Program-made: the position numbers and the translations under genes
Shown here: positions 50,357 to 61,811 of the stretch, in pieces
How positions within the stretch are numbered: position 1 is the stretch's first letter
Layout of the letters: every line of letters starts with the position of its first letter
Origin: Pezicula radicicola
Taxonomy: Eukaryota > Ascomycota > Leotiomycetes > Helotiales > Dermateaceae
Direction: 5' to 3'
Length of the DNA: 64,000 bases
Assembly (NCBI GenBank): GCA_003008705.1
Contig: PDUO01000077.1
Coordinates: forward strand, 4,751-68,750
The notes under the pieces: generated by a model
The model's database searches: none
Told to the model about the DNA's origin: nothing
What the model saw: the letters and a program-made list of their open reading frames with translations, nothing else

Positions 50357-52075
50357 GTTCTTGATGTCAGTCTAAGAATTTTCAAATATAAGGTGACGAT
50401 GGTGCTAATGTAGACAAGCTTTAAAGCATTCATCTACAAAAGCTAGCAGTGCATTGTCAGGTTGAGGTTGTAGACCCTACACTTTTTATGTCATTTTACA
50501 TAGGAAGAGAGGGGACGGTCGTACACAATTCCTGCAACTAACAAGGCTTGGTGGTTCAGGCTAATCCTTAAGCCGGAAGCAAGATTCATATCTAAAATGC
50601 TATTTTAGATAGAAGAAACGATCAAGAAACAATGTATTACAGTGCCTCCAATCCACAGATTAACAGAGTTGATCCCGTATCCGAAATTCTTTTGCGGGAG
50701 GGTGGGGATTGAAATTATCATTAAAACTTACTTGGGAAGCAGTTTATGCATTTTCTGTGATAATAATATTAAGTAGAGCGTGGAGTTGGTTTGAACAACC
50801 TTTACTTCAACTCAGCTTGCCTGCACCTTTTCTCAATTATTGCCTCTTCCATCAGTTCGGCCTTAAAACTTGTCTTCGTATCTAGATAGCCCTCAAACTT
50901 CTATAAGTTTTCTAAAATGCCCTGAGGTAGACACTCTATGGAGGCTGTCATATGGCACTCAATAATATAGCAATCCTTTTCTACTTGACCTTCTTCAATC
51001 TGATCAGCGGACGTTACTGATGAATGCAACGAGCATGGAAGTAGGTCAATGCTGCTAGAACGATTACAGGATGAAGTGACTCTAGAAATAAGATATCCAA
51101 ACAAAGAAAGCCACCATTCCCAAAGAGGAATGTGCTTGCCGAATCAACCAGCTCTTCAACAGTCATTGATCGATATGATGATTGACTTGTGTGTCGTTTC
51201 GCTTCACTCCCCCTTTAAAAATGCAAAGGGGTAATTGTCCGCTTAGCGAAGCAAACAATCTACCCACTAGAAGACACCGAGAACACCGAGTCGCTTTCCC
51301 GGCATCCTATCACAAAGTCCCCGAAAGGTAAACGGCGCCGAATCCTCGGGTCTGCTGGTCAGCCAAGATAGGGGACTTAGCACCAATGTAGCCTCGCGCC
51401 GTTCCTCCCCGTTATATCATAAACGACCAAGTCAAATATACTTCGAGCTTCCTCATCCAGAAATCAGCCGAACAAAATGGATAGCAGCCTCCACTTGTAC
51501 CACCACTCCACAACCCTTCCCCTCTCAACAGCAGAAGAGCGACCCACCAGCATCTCAGCAAAAACTAGAATAAGATGGACTGGAGACTGCATACCCCGCA
51601 ATTGAGCGGTAACTTGTCTGTACCGTGGTCCGTTGCTGATAAGAGGCGCCGACATGACGATCGCCAAGTTACTTTTCAGTACCAGAGGATCCGCCGTAGA
51701 TGTGATATCGTAAGGTACCTGATTAATAGCACCAGCAGTGAGGATCGCTATCAAGGTACAAAAGTCTGATCAATTAAATTACTGGCCAAGCATACGCGGC
51801 GCGATAGGAAAAAAGATGCTAAAGGTAATCAATCACAATCGCAATCAACAGCTCTTAGCTAGCAGCAACTATAAGTAGCAACCGTAGGCTCTAGAAGCTT
51901 TGCGATGTTCGTTCTTTCTTCTTTCTGGGAATTGACTTCGTGGCTAAGGTTGGTGACGGATTCTGTGGGGCGACTAGTCAACACACTTGTCACACAGTCT
52001 TACAACTGAATTGCAGCAGTATTTCTATTGTCTACTGGGTCCTATTCCTCAATTCCTCAGTCTCAATCCGCAGCC
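50357..52075. other. Intergenic region of 1.7 kb, nothing recognised
   Basis: Short frames only, with no family features. The last 200 bp should hold the promoter of the gamma-glutamyltranspeptidase gene. Confidence 0.45.
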
Positions 52076-53850
52076 ATGCGCCTCCAACTTTCTTCAGCCC
52101 TGCTCTTCGGAGCCGTCGCCAGTGCAATTCCAACAAATATCACAGTCCCGGCTGGACATCTAGGAGCAATTGCATCCGAAAGTTCAGTCTGCTCAGATAT
52201 TGGAATCGAGATTCTGAAAGAAGGTGGAAATGCAGCAGACGCAGTAAGTATATAATATTTCCTCCCAAATCCCAACACCCCAACTCAATACAATTTTATT
52301 TTTTTAGCAACTAACAAAAAGTTCAGCTTATAGCCACCCAATTCTGCGTCGGCGTAATAGGAATGTACCACTCCGGAATAGGCGGTGGAGGATTCATGCT
52401 CGTACGCTCCAGTAACGGCAGTTATGAATTCATTGATTTCCGAGAGATGGCACCAGCAGCCGCAACACAAGATATGTATGTAGAAGACACGAATTTGTCT
52501 CTATACGGTGGACTTGCACCAGGAGTACCAGGCGAATTACGCGGTTTAGAACACTTGCATAAGACATATGGGTCTTTACCTTGGAAAACTCTAATGCAGC
52601 CTGCTATTAAACTTGCACGATTTGGATTCAATGTCACTGAGGATTTGGTACGGTATATGGGGACTTCGACATTTATGGTTACGGATCCAACTTGGGCGAC
52701 TGATTTTGCGCCAAATGGGACGAGGTTGGGGTTGGGAGATATCATGACGAGGAAACGATATGCAGATACTTTGGAGACGATCGCCAACGAAGGTCCAGAT
52801 GCCTTTTATACCGGTGTTATTGCGAATGCTACAATCACTGCTCTTCAAGCCTCGAATGGAACAATGGCACTATCCGATCTAGCAAACTATACAATACAAA
52901 TCCGAGAACCATCAAACATCACATACAGAGGTTACAAAATCCACACAGGGACAGCTCCATCTAGTGGCGCAGTAGTCTGTAGCGTAATGAAGATAGTAGA
53001 AGGGTACGACATGTCATCACCAAGTGGAATCAATCTCTCAACACACAACCTAGACGAAGCAATGCGATTCGCGTACGGACAACGAACACTGCTCGGAGAC
53101 CCAGCCTTCTACCCCAACTTGACAGATTACCAACTGAAGATGTACTCCGAGAACACAGCCGCCGAAATCCGAGGAATGATATCAGAAACCAGTACTCTCA
53201 ACGTCTCAGCCTACAATCCAAACATGTACGACATTCTGACCGACTCAGGAACCTCGGCAGCAGTAGCAGCCGACAAAAGCGGTCTAACAATAGCAATAAC
53301 CAGTACAATCAACACAATCTTCGGAAGTCGAGTAATGATTCCAGAGACCGGTGTAATAATGAACAACGAAATGAACGATTTCAGTATCCCAAATACAACA
53401 AACGCATTCGGATATGCGCCAGCACCAGCAAACTATATAAAACCCTTCGCTCGTCCCTTATCCTCCATCTCGCCAACGATCGTAGAGAATGAAGATGGAA
53501 GTATGTATATCTCGCATGCATCAGCGGGAGGATCTAGGATTATTACGGAAGTGATACAACATCTTTGGCATGTTTTGGATCAGAATATGACGAGTTCTGA
53601 AGCACTTAAGCAACCGAGATTACATGATCAGCTTTCTCCCAATCTGGTGAGCTTTGAGTGGGGATCGGACTTGTTTGGTGTTGAGGGTTATAATAATGAT
53701 ACTGTTGCGTATATGAAGAGTCTGGGGGTTAATGTTGGGTGGATTGCTCCGGGTTCGACTACGGCGCAGGGGTTGAGAAGGTTAAGTAATGGGACTTTTG
53801 AGGCGGCGGGGGAGCCGAGACAGTTGAATAGTGGTGGGTTTGTTGTTTGA
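52076..53850 (+). CDS. Gamma-glutamyltranspeptidase (secreted form)
   Basis: Cleaves gamma-glutamyl bonds of glutathione and transfers or hydrolyses the glutamyl group. Exons 52076-52243 and 52327-53850 give 563 residues. The signal peptide is MRLQLSSALLFGAVASA. Then come GNAADA joined by the intron to LIATQFCVGVIGMYHSGIGG, IDFREMAP, GVPGELRGL and, at the small-subunit start, DSGTSAAVAADKSG, with the nucleophile Thr near residue 365. MNNEMNDFS and PLSSISPTI complete the active site. The His that usually follows the Thr-Thr/Ser pair is replaced by Ala. The start is the ATG in ccgcagccATGCGC. It acts in the cell wall or periplasm-like space. Confidence 0.92.
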
Positions 53851-54481
53851 GGATTTGTTGACAGGTGGGCAGTGGAAGGAGAGGATGTGTGGTGTCTGCG
53901 GGATTTGGAGAGTGGAATTCGATTCTTGTGCATACTTTCAAAAAGGAATATTTTCAAATCTGATTGAGATGTTCATTTTCTCCTTCTTGTTCTTGAATTC
54001 TGGATATGCACCGTACCTCGTGAACTTGAAGGGCAAATATATATATAAGGCCATACAGCTATTGCTTAGATATGCATGCAAAACTAGTCTTGTTAGAATC
54101 GAAAGATAACACGCACATAAAGCTCTTCCTCCCTAGACTCCAGAGGGCTACAGGTTTACAAGTGTCCCACAAATTAAAAGTACTTATGCATAGTGCATCC
54201 CTCACAAGGAAAAGCTGTACAAGCTAATTAACTAATAAGAGCAGAAGCGAGCAACATATTAGCAATTATTAAGCGAGCGGTATTTTAACAGGTGACTGCA
54301 TTGAAATTGGGTATTAATCTATTAATAATGTTTATTGCTGCACACAACCCATAAAGAAGCACTATGTTTAGTATGTAAAATTGTTAAGTATTGCTTCCTA
54401 GTTACAAAAGCCCTATTGTCCCCCGGTAGAGGGACATCCCAAACGCCACCCATGCCTATATGTACCCTTTTTATATCCAAC
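53851..54481. other. Convergent intergenic region, nothing recognised
   Basis: About 630 bp between stop codons of gamma-glutamyltranspeptidase (+) and methylisocitrate lyase (-); contains only 3' ends and AT-rich filler. Confidence 0.5.
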
Positions 54482-56329
54482 TTAAAATTGGCCCTCAGTA
54501 TTTCCCTCTCCCATACTCTTACTACTTGAACTTCCACTCTGGATAGCTCCCAAAATCCCATCAATATACTGGGCTCCACTCCACTTTTGATGTGTCAATA
54601 CGTCAACACCCAACTCCTTCTCCCGTTTCTGCACCAGCTCTACGTAAGCCTTCATGCCCTCATCCTTAAACTTCTTACTTAACTCATTGCTGATCAACGC
54701 TGTACTATGGAGACCAGCAAGTGAAATGAGTTGGAGGACGAAACCGTGCTTCGCGATGTCCCAGATGAAGGATTTGAGTGTCTCTTCAGTGAAACCGTGG
54801 CCCATCCAGTTGAATGATGGTGAGAGATTGTAAACAAGGCTTTTGCCGGGGTATTTGGCTCGGATTTCCCCAGAGAACTGTGCTGCATTTTGAACGCTTG
54901 GGTCCCCCGTCTCTACCCAGAGGAGATCAGCGAACGGTGCGTATTCAATAGCGCGCTTCGTGGCTGCTTTCATGCCAGCGCGGTAGTGGTAAAATCCTTC
55001 TCGTGTGCGGGGAATATCAATGTTGAAGTAAATGGGTTTGTCGGTGAATGTGCTAGCGAGTTGTTTGCGCTTTGTGATTGACAGGTCGCGGTTCTCGGAG
55101 GTAGCGTTGAGATATTCGTCGATCTTAGATTGGGATACGCCATGGTCTTTGAGTTGTTTGACAACTGCTTCATCACAGCTCATCAAAGGAGTCTTCTTGA
55201 CCCACTCTGCCTCGAAGGCGTCTATTTCAGAGCCTATAGCACCTGACATTTCCATGTTTTGAAGTGTCTCTGCCAACGGCTCAATTCCTTCTTCCGCAAC
55301 CCCCAAAATAAACTCGTGGTCTCGAACATCGATCGCACTGCTCAGCAGCTTTCCGCTCTCTGAATCTGTTCTGGCTATAACCAAGTTTTCAGAACCCATC
55401 ACATCCCACTGAAACCGTGCAGCAACCAAGCGGTTAATGTGCTCTCCTACCGGTACGAGAACCTTGCCAGCAAGATGTCCGCACTTCTTTCCTCCGTGCA
55501 TCTGGTCCTCAAAGTGTACCGCCGCAGCTCCATTTTCTGCAAATAACTTGGCTAGCTTCAATACTGCTGACAACCCTCCATGGCCCGTATCCCCATCTGC
55601 TATAATGGGCCGCAAGTAATCGGTATATGGAGCTTTCGCACGCTCGGCGACTGACAGCTTTCTCCGCGCATCCCACTGCTTTCGGTCGTGCATAGATTGA
55701 GCTTTTGAGAGCCGCTGGACTTGGTTCGGGACTGTATTGTATGGGTAATCGCCGAAATCTGGAGAGACTTCGTTGGTGCTCGTCAGGACGGATGAGCACG
55801 CCCAGCCGGAAATATATAGCACTTCTTGATTCGGAGCCTGTTGGGTCATTTGTACAGGATCAATTGCTCCCACTGTATCCTGTCAGCATCTGCACACAGG
55901 GTCGGGGTAAATGAGCGTACTTGTGTGTATTGGTTCGCCCTTGGCCTCCCTCTCCTTGATTAAATTAAACAGTTTCCTTGCCATAACCGAGCTTGGATAT
56001 GATTGCAGCTGACTGCCTCGTTTCGATACAACATCTGCTGCTGAATATGGTCTCTTGATGCCCTCATATCTCGGACTCGCCCACCACGCCTCTACATCCT
56101 TTAATTGTTGTTCGTACAGCGCATCTTCTGCCGCACCAGCCTTCTCAGCTTCCGGTAGTAATTGAAAGGAATCGGAGGGTAGGGCTGAGGTGACGGGATA
56201 TTCAAGTGGCTTCAGAGTAGTCATTCTAGAAGTCGTTGCTGCAAAGGTTCGTATAATGAGGGTGGTCGCAGGTCTCGCAGGTCTCGCCCCTCCGAGTCGC
56301 CGAGGGACTGCCGACAGTCTGCGCAACAT
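54482..56329 (-). CDS. mclA: Mitochondrial 2-methylisocitrate lyase (isocitrate lyase family)
   Basis: Splits 2-methylisocitrate into pyruvate and succinate, the last step of the methylcitrate cycle. Exons 56329-55921 and 55872-54482 give 599 residues. The Arg-rich N-terminus ([20 protein letters not shown], then [11 protein letters not shown]) is a mitochondrial presequence. The catalytic loop KKCGH is at about 265-269, with [10 protein letters not shown] and [11 protein letters not shown] as further family blocks; the intron joins IHT to [10 protein letters not shown]. Glyoxylate-cycle isocitrate lyase lacks a presequence and usually ends in a peroxisomal signal; this one ends TEGQF. The adjacent, divergent methylcitrate synthase strengthens the assignment. 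Confidence 0.9.
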
Positions 56330-57323
56330 CTTTCGTAAGGTAGTTATCTGGGTATGGAAATAGTGAAAGAGGAAGAGGGGAGGAGGGGAAGCAGTGCTAC
56401 GGATATACTCTTTGCCTCGCCGTCGTCGCAGTTCAAGCAGGAGCAGCTTAGCCGGTCATCGGCTTAAGGAGCGAGGCAGTCGGTATTAGATGAGATGCCG
56501 AAGAAGGGTCCTGATCTGAATAATGCGACGTGAGACTTGACAGTTTTTGAAATAAATCACCAGAGTAATTTTCTTTTCGTAAAGAAAATGCGACCTGGAC
56601 TACGCGTACAGAGGTAGATATCTATTCGTACCTAGGTAGAGTAGGTATACTTAAATAGGCTTTTGGCCCTGTAATGTGAGGCAGCGTTCGATTATTCTCG
56701 TTTTCTGCTTGGGTGACTTATTTATCTTGGGGTAACTTACAGCTAATTTGAGTAACTCACTTGGTTTAAGTAAATCACTTCACTGTAATTTAGGTAGACT
56801 AGCTTTGGGTACTTAGGCAGTTTTTCCTACGTTTATTAAATACCAATTTAATTGTAGCATTCCACAGGGTTACTGGTATCACGACGCCCGAAGAAACGGT
56901 TGCGCTCGGCATGACATAGCCAGAAAGTACAGTTTGACTGAATTTCGTGAATTCCAATTATTTGATTGGTCAATGGGGGCCCCCAAAGCTCACTTGGCGG
57001 TGACCGGGAAATAGCTTCCTTGCCTTGCTCCCCCCAACCGAGTCCGCCGGAGATCCTCGGTTGAAGGTCGAAAGTGAGGGAGGGTCAGCCCCGACAGGCA
57101 AGACAGCGACAGCTGATGGGAGCACAACTTGTGATTACAACCCTCCGAGGACGAATCACCTACAGCCGATCTCAGCCTCGTTGACCGCCCGAGAATATAT
57201 ATTCATTTTCTTCCGGTTCTGAAGTGTCTATTATCCTTCTTGCCAGCTGAAGATATACCAAGAGCTTCCCCAGACCCGTTTACCCCGCCATTACTCCCAC
57301 TCCAACGTCTTGAAGCTTTCAGT
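56330..57323. promoter_or_regulatory. Shared divergent promoter region of the methylcitrate-cycle pair
   Basis: The 994 bp between the two start codons. Close to the synthase side are an inverted CCAAT box (GATTGGTCAAT, about 56963-56973), a perfect 12-base palindrome TGGGGGCCCCCA at 56974-56985, and a palindromic TATA-like GAATATATATTC near 57191-57202, about 125 bp upstream of the synthase ATG. A block of the dispersed GTAACTCACTT repeat lies at about 56700-56830, inside the same intergenic region. Confidence 0.5.
56700..56830. repeat. Dispersed GTAACTCACTT-type degenerate repeat, copy in mclA/mcsA intergenic region
   Basis: Words GGTGACTTATTTATCTTGGG, GTAACTTACAGCTAATTTGA and GTAACTCACTTGGTTTAAGT follow one another with a spacing of about 20-25 bases. 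The 19-mer ACTCACTTGGTTTAAGTAA at 56755-56773 is identical to one at 63768-63786. Confidence 0.65.
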
Positions 57324-59006
57324 ATGGCCATGAACACGAGAACAACCGCTTCAAAGGCGATGAGGGCATTGCGCGTATGTAGCAATACTCAGCTGCTTCA
57401 AATGGTTCCTTTCAGTTTAATTCAATGGCTAATAACGTCTGCAGCCCGTCGCTGTTCGCCCTGTCGTCATCCCCACCCACCGAAACTACTCCAGTGCCTC
57501 AGAACCAGACCTAAAGACGACCTTTAAAGAAGTCATCCCAGCGAAACGCGAACTCCTCAAGAAAGTTAAGGCTCTGGGGGGAAAGACAATTGGAGAAGTC
57601 AAGGTCGAAAACACAATTGGTGGCATGAGGTAACACGGCTCCCTTGCTTTACAACTTGGGACTTGGTCTGACATGTTTGTTCATAGAGGCTTGAAAGCTA
57701 TGGTGTGGGAAGGATCAGTTCTTGACGCAAATGAAGGAATCCGTTTCCACGGTCGTACCATTAAAGACTGCCAAAAGGAACTACCCAAGGGCAAGACTGG
57801 AACAGAGATGCTTCCTGAGTCCATGTTCTGGCTTCTCTTGACTGGCCAAGTCCCATCTACAAACCAAGTCCGACAACTTTCCCGTGAACTTGCAGAACAA
57901 TCGCAATTACCCGACTTCGTAAACAAGATGCTCGATAGCTTTCCCACTGATCTCCATCCAATGACTCAATTTGCTATTGCTGTGTCTGCACTGTCCCACA
58001 CCTCCAAGTTTGCCAAGGCATATGAGAAGGGTATTAACAAGGCCGATTACTGGGAGCCAACCTTCGATGATAGCATTTCGTTGCTCGCTAAACTTCCAAC
58101 CATCGCTGCAAAGATCTACCAGAATTCCTACCGTGGCGGTGGAGCTCTTCCAGCTGAGGTTGACCTTGAGCAGGATTGGTCGTACAATTTCGCTGCGATG
58201 CTTGGAAAGGGCGGAAAGGAGAACGAGAACTTTCAGGACTTGTTAAGATTGTACTTGGCACTTCATGGTGATCATGAGGGAGGAAATGTTTCTGCCCATG
58301 CTACTCATCTTGTTGGTAGTGCTTTGAGTGATCCCTTCTTGAGTTACAGTGCTGGATTGCAAGGTCTTGCTGGACCGCTTCACGGGTGAGTCTTCCATCT
58401 CTTCCTGACCACAGTTACCTATTGACTTCAAATAGTCTTGCTGCACAAGAAGTCCTTCGATGGATTCTCCAAATGCAAGAGCATGTTGGCACAAAGTTCA
58501 CTGACAAAGATGTCTCTGACTACCTTTGGTCCACTCTCAAGTCCGGTCGCGTTGTAAGTAGCTCCAGTTAGCGTTCTTTTGGGGTTGATACTTTACCTTT
58601 ATCTTGCACAATGCTCACATCTGTGCAGGTCCCAGGTTATGGCCATGCCGTCCTTCGCAAGCCCGATCCCCGATTCGAAGCCCTCATGGACTACGCTTCT
58701 TCTCGACCCTCCATAGCCTCCGACCCTGTCTTCCAACTCGTCAAGAAGAATAGCGAGATCGCCCCCGAGGTCCTCAAAGAACACGGCAAGACGAAGAACC
58801 CATACCCCAATGTCGACTCTTCATCGGGTGTTCTATTCCATCACTATGGATTCCATGAGACACTGTATTATACCGCTACCTTCGGAGTAAGTCGAGGACT
58901 AGGTCCTTTGGCTCAGTTGATTTGGGATCGAGCATTGGGATTGCCGATTGAGAGACCTAAGAGCATTAATCTGGAGGGCTTGTTGAAGGAAGCTGAGAAG
59001 GCATGA
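57324..59006 (+). CDS. mcsA: Mitochondrial 2-methylcitrate synthase (citrate synthase family)
   Basis: Condenses propionyl-CoA with oxaloacetate to 2-methylcitrate in mitochondria, the first step of the methylcitrate cycle. Exons 57324-57374, 57445-57629, 57687-58385, 58436-58553 and 58629-59006 give 476 residues. The presequence is [17 protein letters not shown] through IPTHRNYSS. The catalytic triad is visible: His311 in GPLHG, His357 in PGYGHAV and Asp414 in NVDSSSG. Blocks such as [20 protein letters not shown] and [13 protein letters not shown] agree with Aspergillus McsA rather than with the main fungal citrate synthase. It is divergent from the lyase gene. Introns 1 and 2 lie in the presequence and just after IGGMR. 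Confidence 0.93.
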
Positions 59007-61000
59007 TAAGTGGCAGAAAACCCAAATGAATTTCATTGCTATGCATAGATAAGTATATGTAAATATGAACATAGGTATTGGCCTGGTCTCAGATTATTGT
59101 GGTAGGGTTGCCATGAAATCCATTGGGTAGATTCTGAAGTGAGACCTTCTGTTCTTACCCATTGCCCCGAAATCTTAAGCGCTAAGAATTCATTGTTTCA
59201 CTAATTCGAGCTGAAAGGTCAGGTGCACAATGACATCAATTCAACTTCATACATTTATCCGGCGAGCACAGTAAGACTTCAAGGCCTGACTCTACCCCCG
59301 GCTCTCTTCCCACGGAAACTACCGGTACTATGACCCTTTCTCTTTCTCAAGTACTCCTCCGTAAAGTAAACAAATTCAATACAAGTCGCCACCTTCCACT
59401 GTAATAATCCAATCCCAAAACCTGCTTTAAGTTGGTATGTTTTAAAAATCTACGTGAAATAATGTAGATCCTTCGTTCTAGATTCATAGTGCTCGAGTAG
59501 TTAGTGGAGTGTTTTCTACAGAGGTCGGAGGATTCTTTTCGAGGTTCCCTTTCCCCGCAAATGCGGTACAGGAAGTACAGTAATAGCGCTCTATCAATCC
59601 TGTACTATTTTGCATCGTGGAAATCTATAGGTACAGTGTAGTGTGTTAAGAGATAGGTAGGTACTTTCTTATTTTGAGTACTTTGGAATAACAAATCGAA
59701 GCAAGCTCAAGGAAGAACTTATAATGGGATACTTCGTAAATGCAAAATAATAGTCACTCTTTAGGACTACGTATTCTAAACTATAGCTAACCCAACAAAC
59801 CAACCCCTCTCGCTCTCCCGTTTCTACCTCGCTAAACCCCAACGCCTGACTCTCCGCATTTCATTTCAAAACTAAAACGTAACAGCGCGTTAATGGCGCT
59901 TCACTTCTACCGAATTGGAACTTCCGTACATCACAAGACATCACATCATTCCAGCCTATTATTCTTCTAGTCCTGGTAGCCCAATCCTACAATCGTTTCC
60001 ACCTGTTCCAAGCTCAATTCAAAACATACTTACCTAATTGCGTAAGGTTAACTACGAAGTATAACAGAATCCCATAATAAAAGTACCACGGTTACAGTCC
60101 TGATCTGGAACACCGAGTGTATGGTTGTTTTCGGCTTAAGAACTTTTAGTGGGTTTGTTTAGTGGGAAGGTTGGCGAGGTAGTGGGGTTGTGAGTGGTGG
60201 AGGAGATTGTGGGGCTGGTTCTGGATTACGGTGGAGAGGTTTGGCACTCTGGAACTACCGGTATGAGGTATCTTGGCTACGAAGGTACACTACTGTGGGC
60301 TTTGATGTGGAGGTGAGGTGAGGTCACTTTGGGATCGTGGATCGTAGGTACTGTACCGGTAGTGTGCAAGGCTGAGGTGATATGATGTGATGTGAGGTGA
60401 TACCAGTTAGAATGAGCTGAGGATGGGTTTCTACAGAGTACTACTGGTGCTGTACACCTTTATGGGGGTTTAGTTGGGGTTCTATGACTACTATTACGAC
60501 TGATAACTTCCAATACGAAGGATAACCATCAGGATTTAGAGTGGTACAATACTACACCAAGGTAAGCAGATCGATACACAAACTTACCTATTACTCCACT
60601 CAAGTAGTGAAGTGAGAAGTACTCAGGAAGCAAGCTGTATTTTAGCAGAAGCTGGAATAATGCAACAAAAAGAAAGAAAAGGATGGGAGGAGGAAGTACA
60701 ACTAACGAAAGAGAGCTACTCTTTCTTTTGTGTAGGGGTATATCTGTTGAGTCGAAATTTGAGTCAGTAGAAGACCAAACTGAAAGCCCAGAGGGCAAAC
60801 AAAGAGGGTGCTGTCTTTTTTTTTCTCGACGTCCTGACAGTCAGTAACTATGTAGAGCCAACAACCACACTATTAAGCTAGGAATATATAAAACGTCCAT
60901 CAAAGATCCACCCCAATTCCTTTTGCCGGCCTTTCTTTCTCACTATCCATCCAACAATTCATCCAACTGATTCCTTAAAAAAATCAAGACAAAAGCCAAA
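59007..61000. other. Two-kilobase intergenic region with repeated TACCGGTA palindrome
   Basis: No gene is recognised. The 8-base palindrome TACCGGTA occurs at 59320-59327, 60256-60263 and 60354-60361, the last overlapping another palindrome GGTACTGTACC (60347-60357). A GATGTGA/GGTGA-rich stretch spans about 60310-60410. A TATA-like AATATATAAAA near 60881-60892 and a pyrimidine-rich leader precede the small frame at 61001. Confidence 0.5.
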
Positions 61001-61171
61001 ATGAAAGTGCAAAATTTACTGTACTGTGTGTACTATGCGTACTCCAATAGAAGCCAAATTGTTTCTTTCTTTCTTTCCTTCTTTCCCCATCCCCGAAATG
61101 CCAATGCCAAAAGAAAAGAAAAAGCCCACAAACACCAATCATCCCCAAGAACACCATTAGCAAGAAAATAA
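61001..61171 (+). CDS. Candidate short ORF (56 codons) behind a promoter-like region
   Basis: ATG 61001 follows caagacaaaagccaaa, a good fungal leader context, about 110 bp after a TATA-like AATATATAAAA and a CT-rich tract. The frame reads MKVQNLLYCVYYAYSNRSQI and then a Phe/Ser-rich and Lys-rich part. No family is recognised and low-complexity DNA makes up half of it, so it may be only the 5' end of a non-coding transcript. Confidence 0.2.
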   Translation: MKVQNLLYCVYYAYSNRSQIVSFFLSFFPHPRNANAKRKEKAHKHQSSPRTPLARK

Positions 61172-61381
61172 GCCATCAATCAATCTCAATCTCAAACCGC
61201 ATCAAACAACCCATGAACACCACCAATGTCAATTTCATCAGTCATAGGCACATCCATCAATCCTTCCAGTACCTGTCTCGCACCAATACCAACCTTAATC
61301 CTCACCCTCAACACAATCGTCTTTTAAGCCCTCCCTCCAGTACCAATCACCTCATCCCCTCCCCCTCCAACCATCAAACAT

Positions 61382-61735
61382 CTAAGTCCTCTCCCTACCC
61401 AACTCCATCTCCAAAATAGCAGCATTCTTTTCCATCCTCTCCCTCCTCTTCCTCTCAGCATGTTTCCTCAACTCCCTCTCAATAGGCCCATAAGCTTCAA
61501 CCGGATACCAACATTTCCCCTCGTCATCCCACGTCGTAACTATGATACTAATTTCGCTCTCTACATGTTTTGTAGGCTGAGGTACTTCGTAGACGGGGGG
61601 GAGGGAGGGACGATGTTTATGTTGATGTTGATGGAGGGCTGCGAGACGACGGAGGGGTGAGGGTCCTGAGGAACGAGGTTTGTTTGGGGGAAGAAGTTGT
61701 GTGTAGGATGAGGAACGGGATGGTGAGATGAGCAT
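61382..61735 (-). CDS. Hypothetical small protein (117 residues)
   Basis: Not recognised. The Ser/Pro/His-rich N-terminal half includes RRLAALHQHQHKHRPSLPP. The C-terminal half looks like a folded piece followed by a charged helix: EISIIVTTWDDEGKCWYPVE, then GPIERELRKHAERKRRERME and KNAAILEMELGRERT. The biased, protein-like composition and the single ATG start (61735) support it as coding. Upstream lies a GATGG pentamer repeat. No signal peptide or membrane segment is seen. Confidence 0.45.
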   Translation of the reverse strand: MLISPSRSSSYTQLLPPNKPRSSGPSPLRRLAALHQHQHKHRPSLPPVYEVPQPTKHVESEISIIVTTWDDEGKCWYPVEAYGPIERELRKHAERKRRERMEKNAAILEMELGRERT

Positions 61736-61783
61736 TTTGGATAGCTTGTACGAGTGTCTGCTTTGAGTTTGTGTTGGAGTTGA

Positions 61784-61811
61784 TGTATGGGATGGGATGG
61801 GATGGGATGGA
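61784..61811. repeat. (GATGG)n pentanucleotide repeat
   Basis: About five tandem copies of GGGAT/GATGG just upstream of the small minus-strand gene. Confidence 0.9.
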
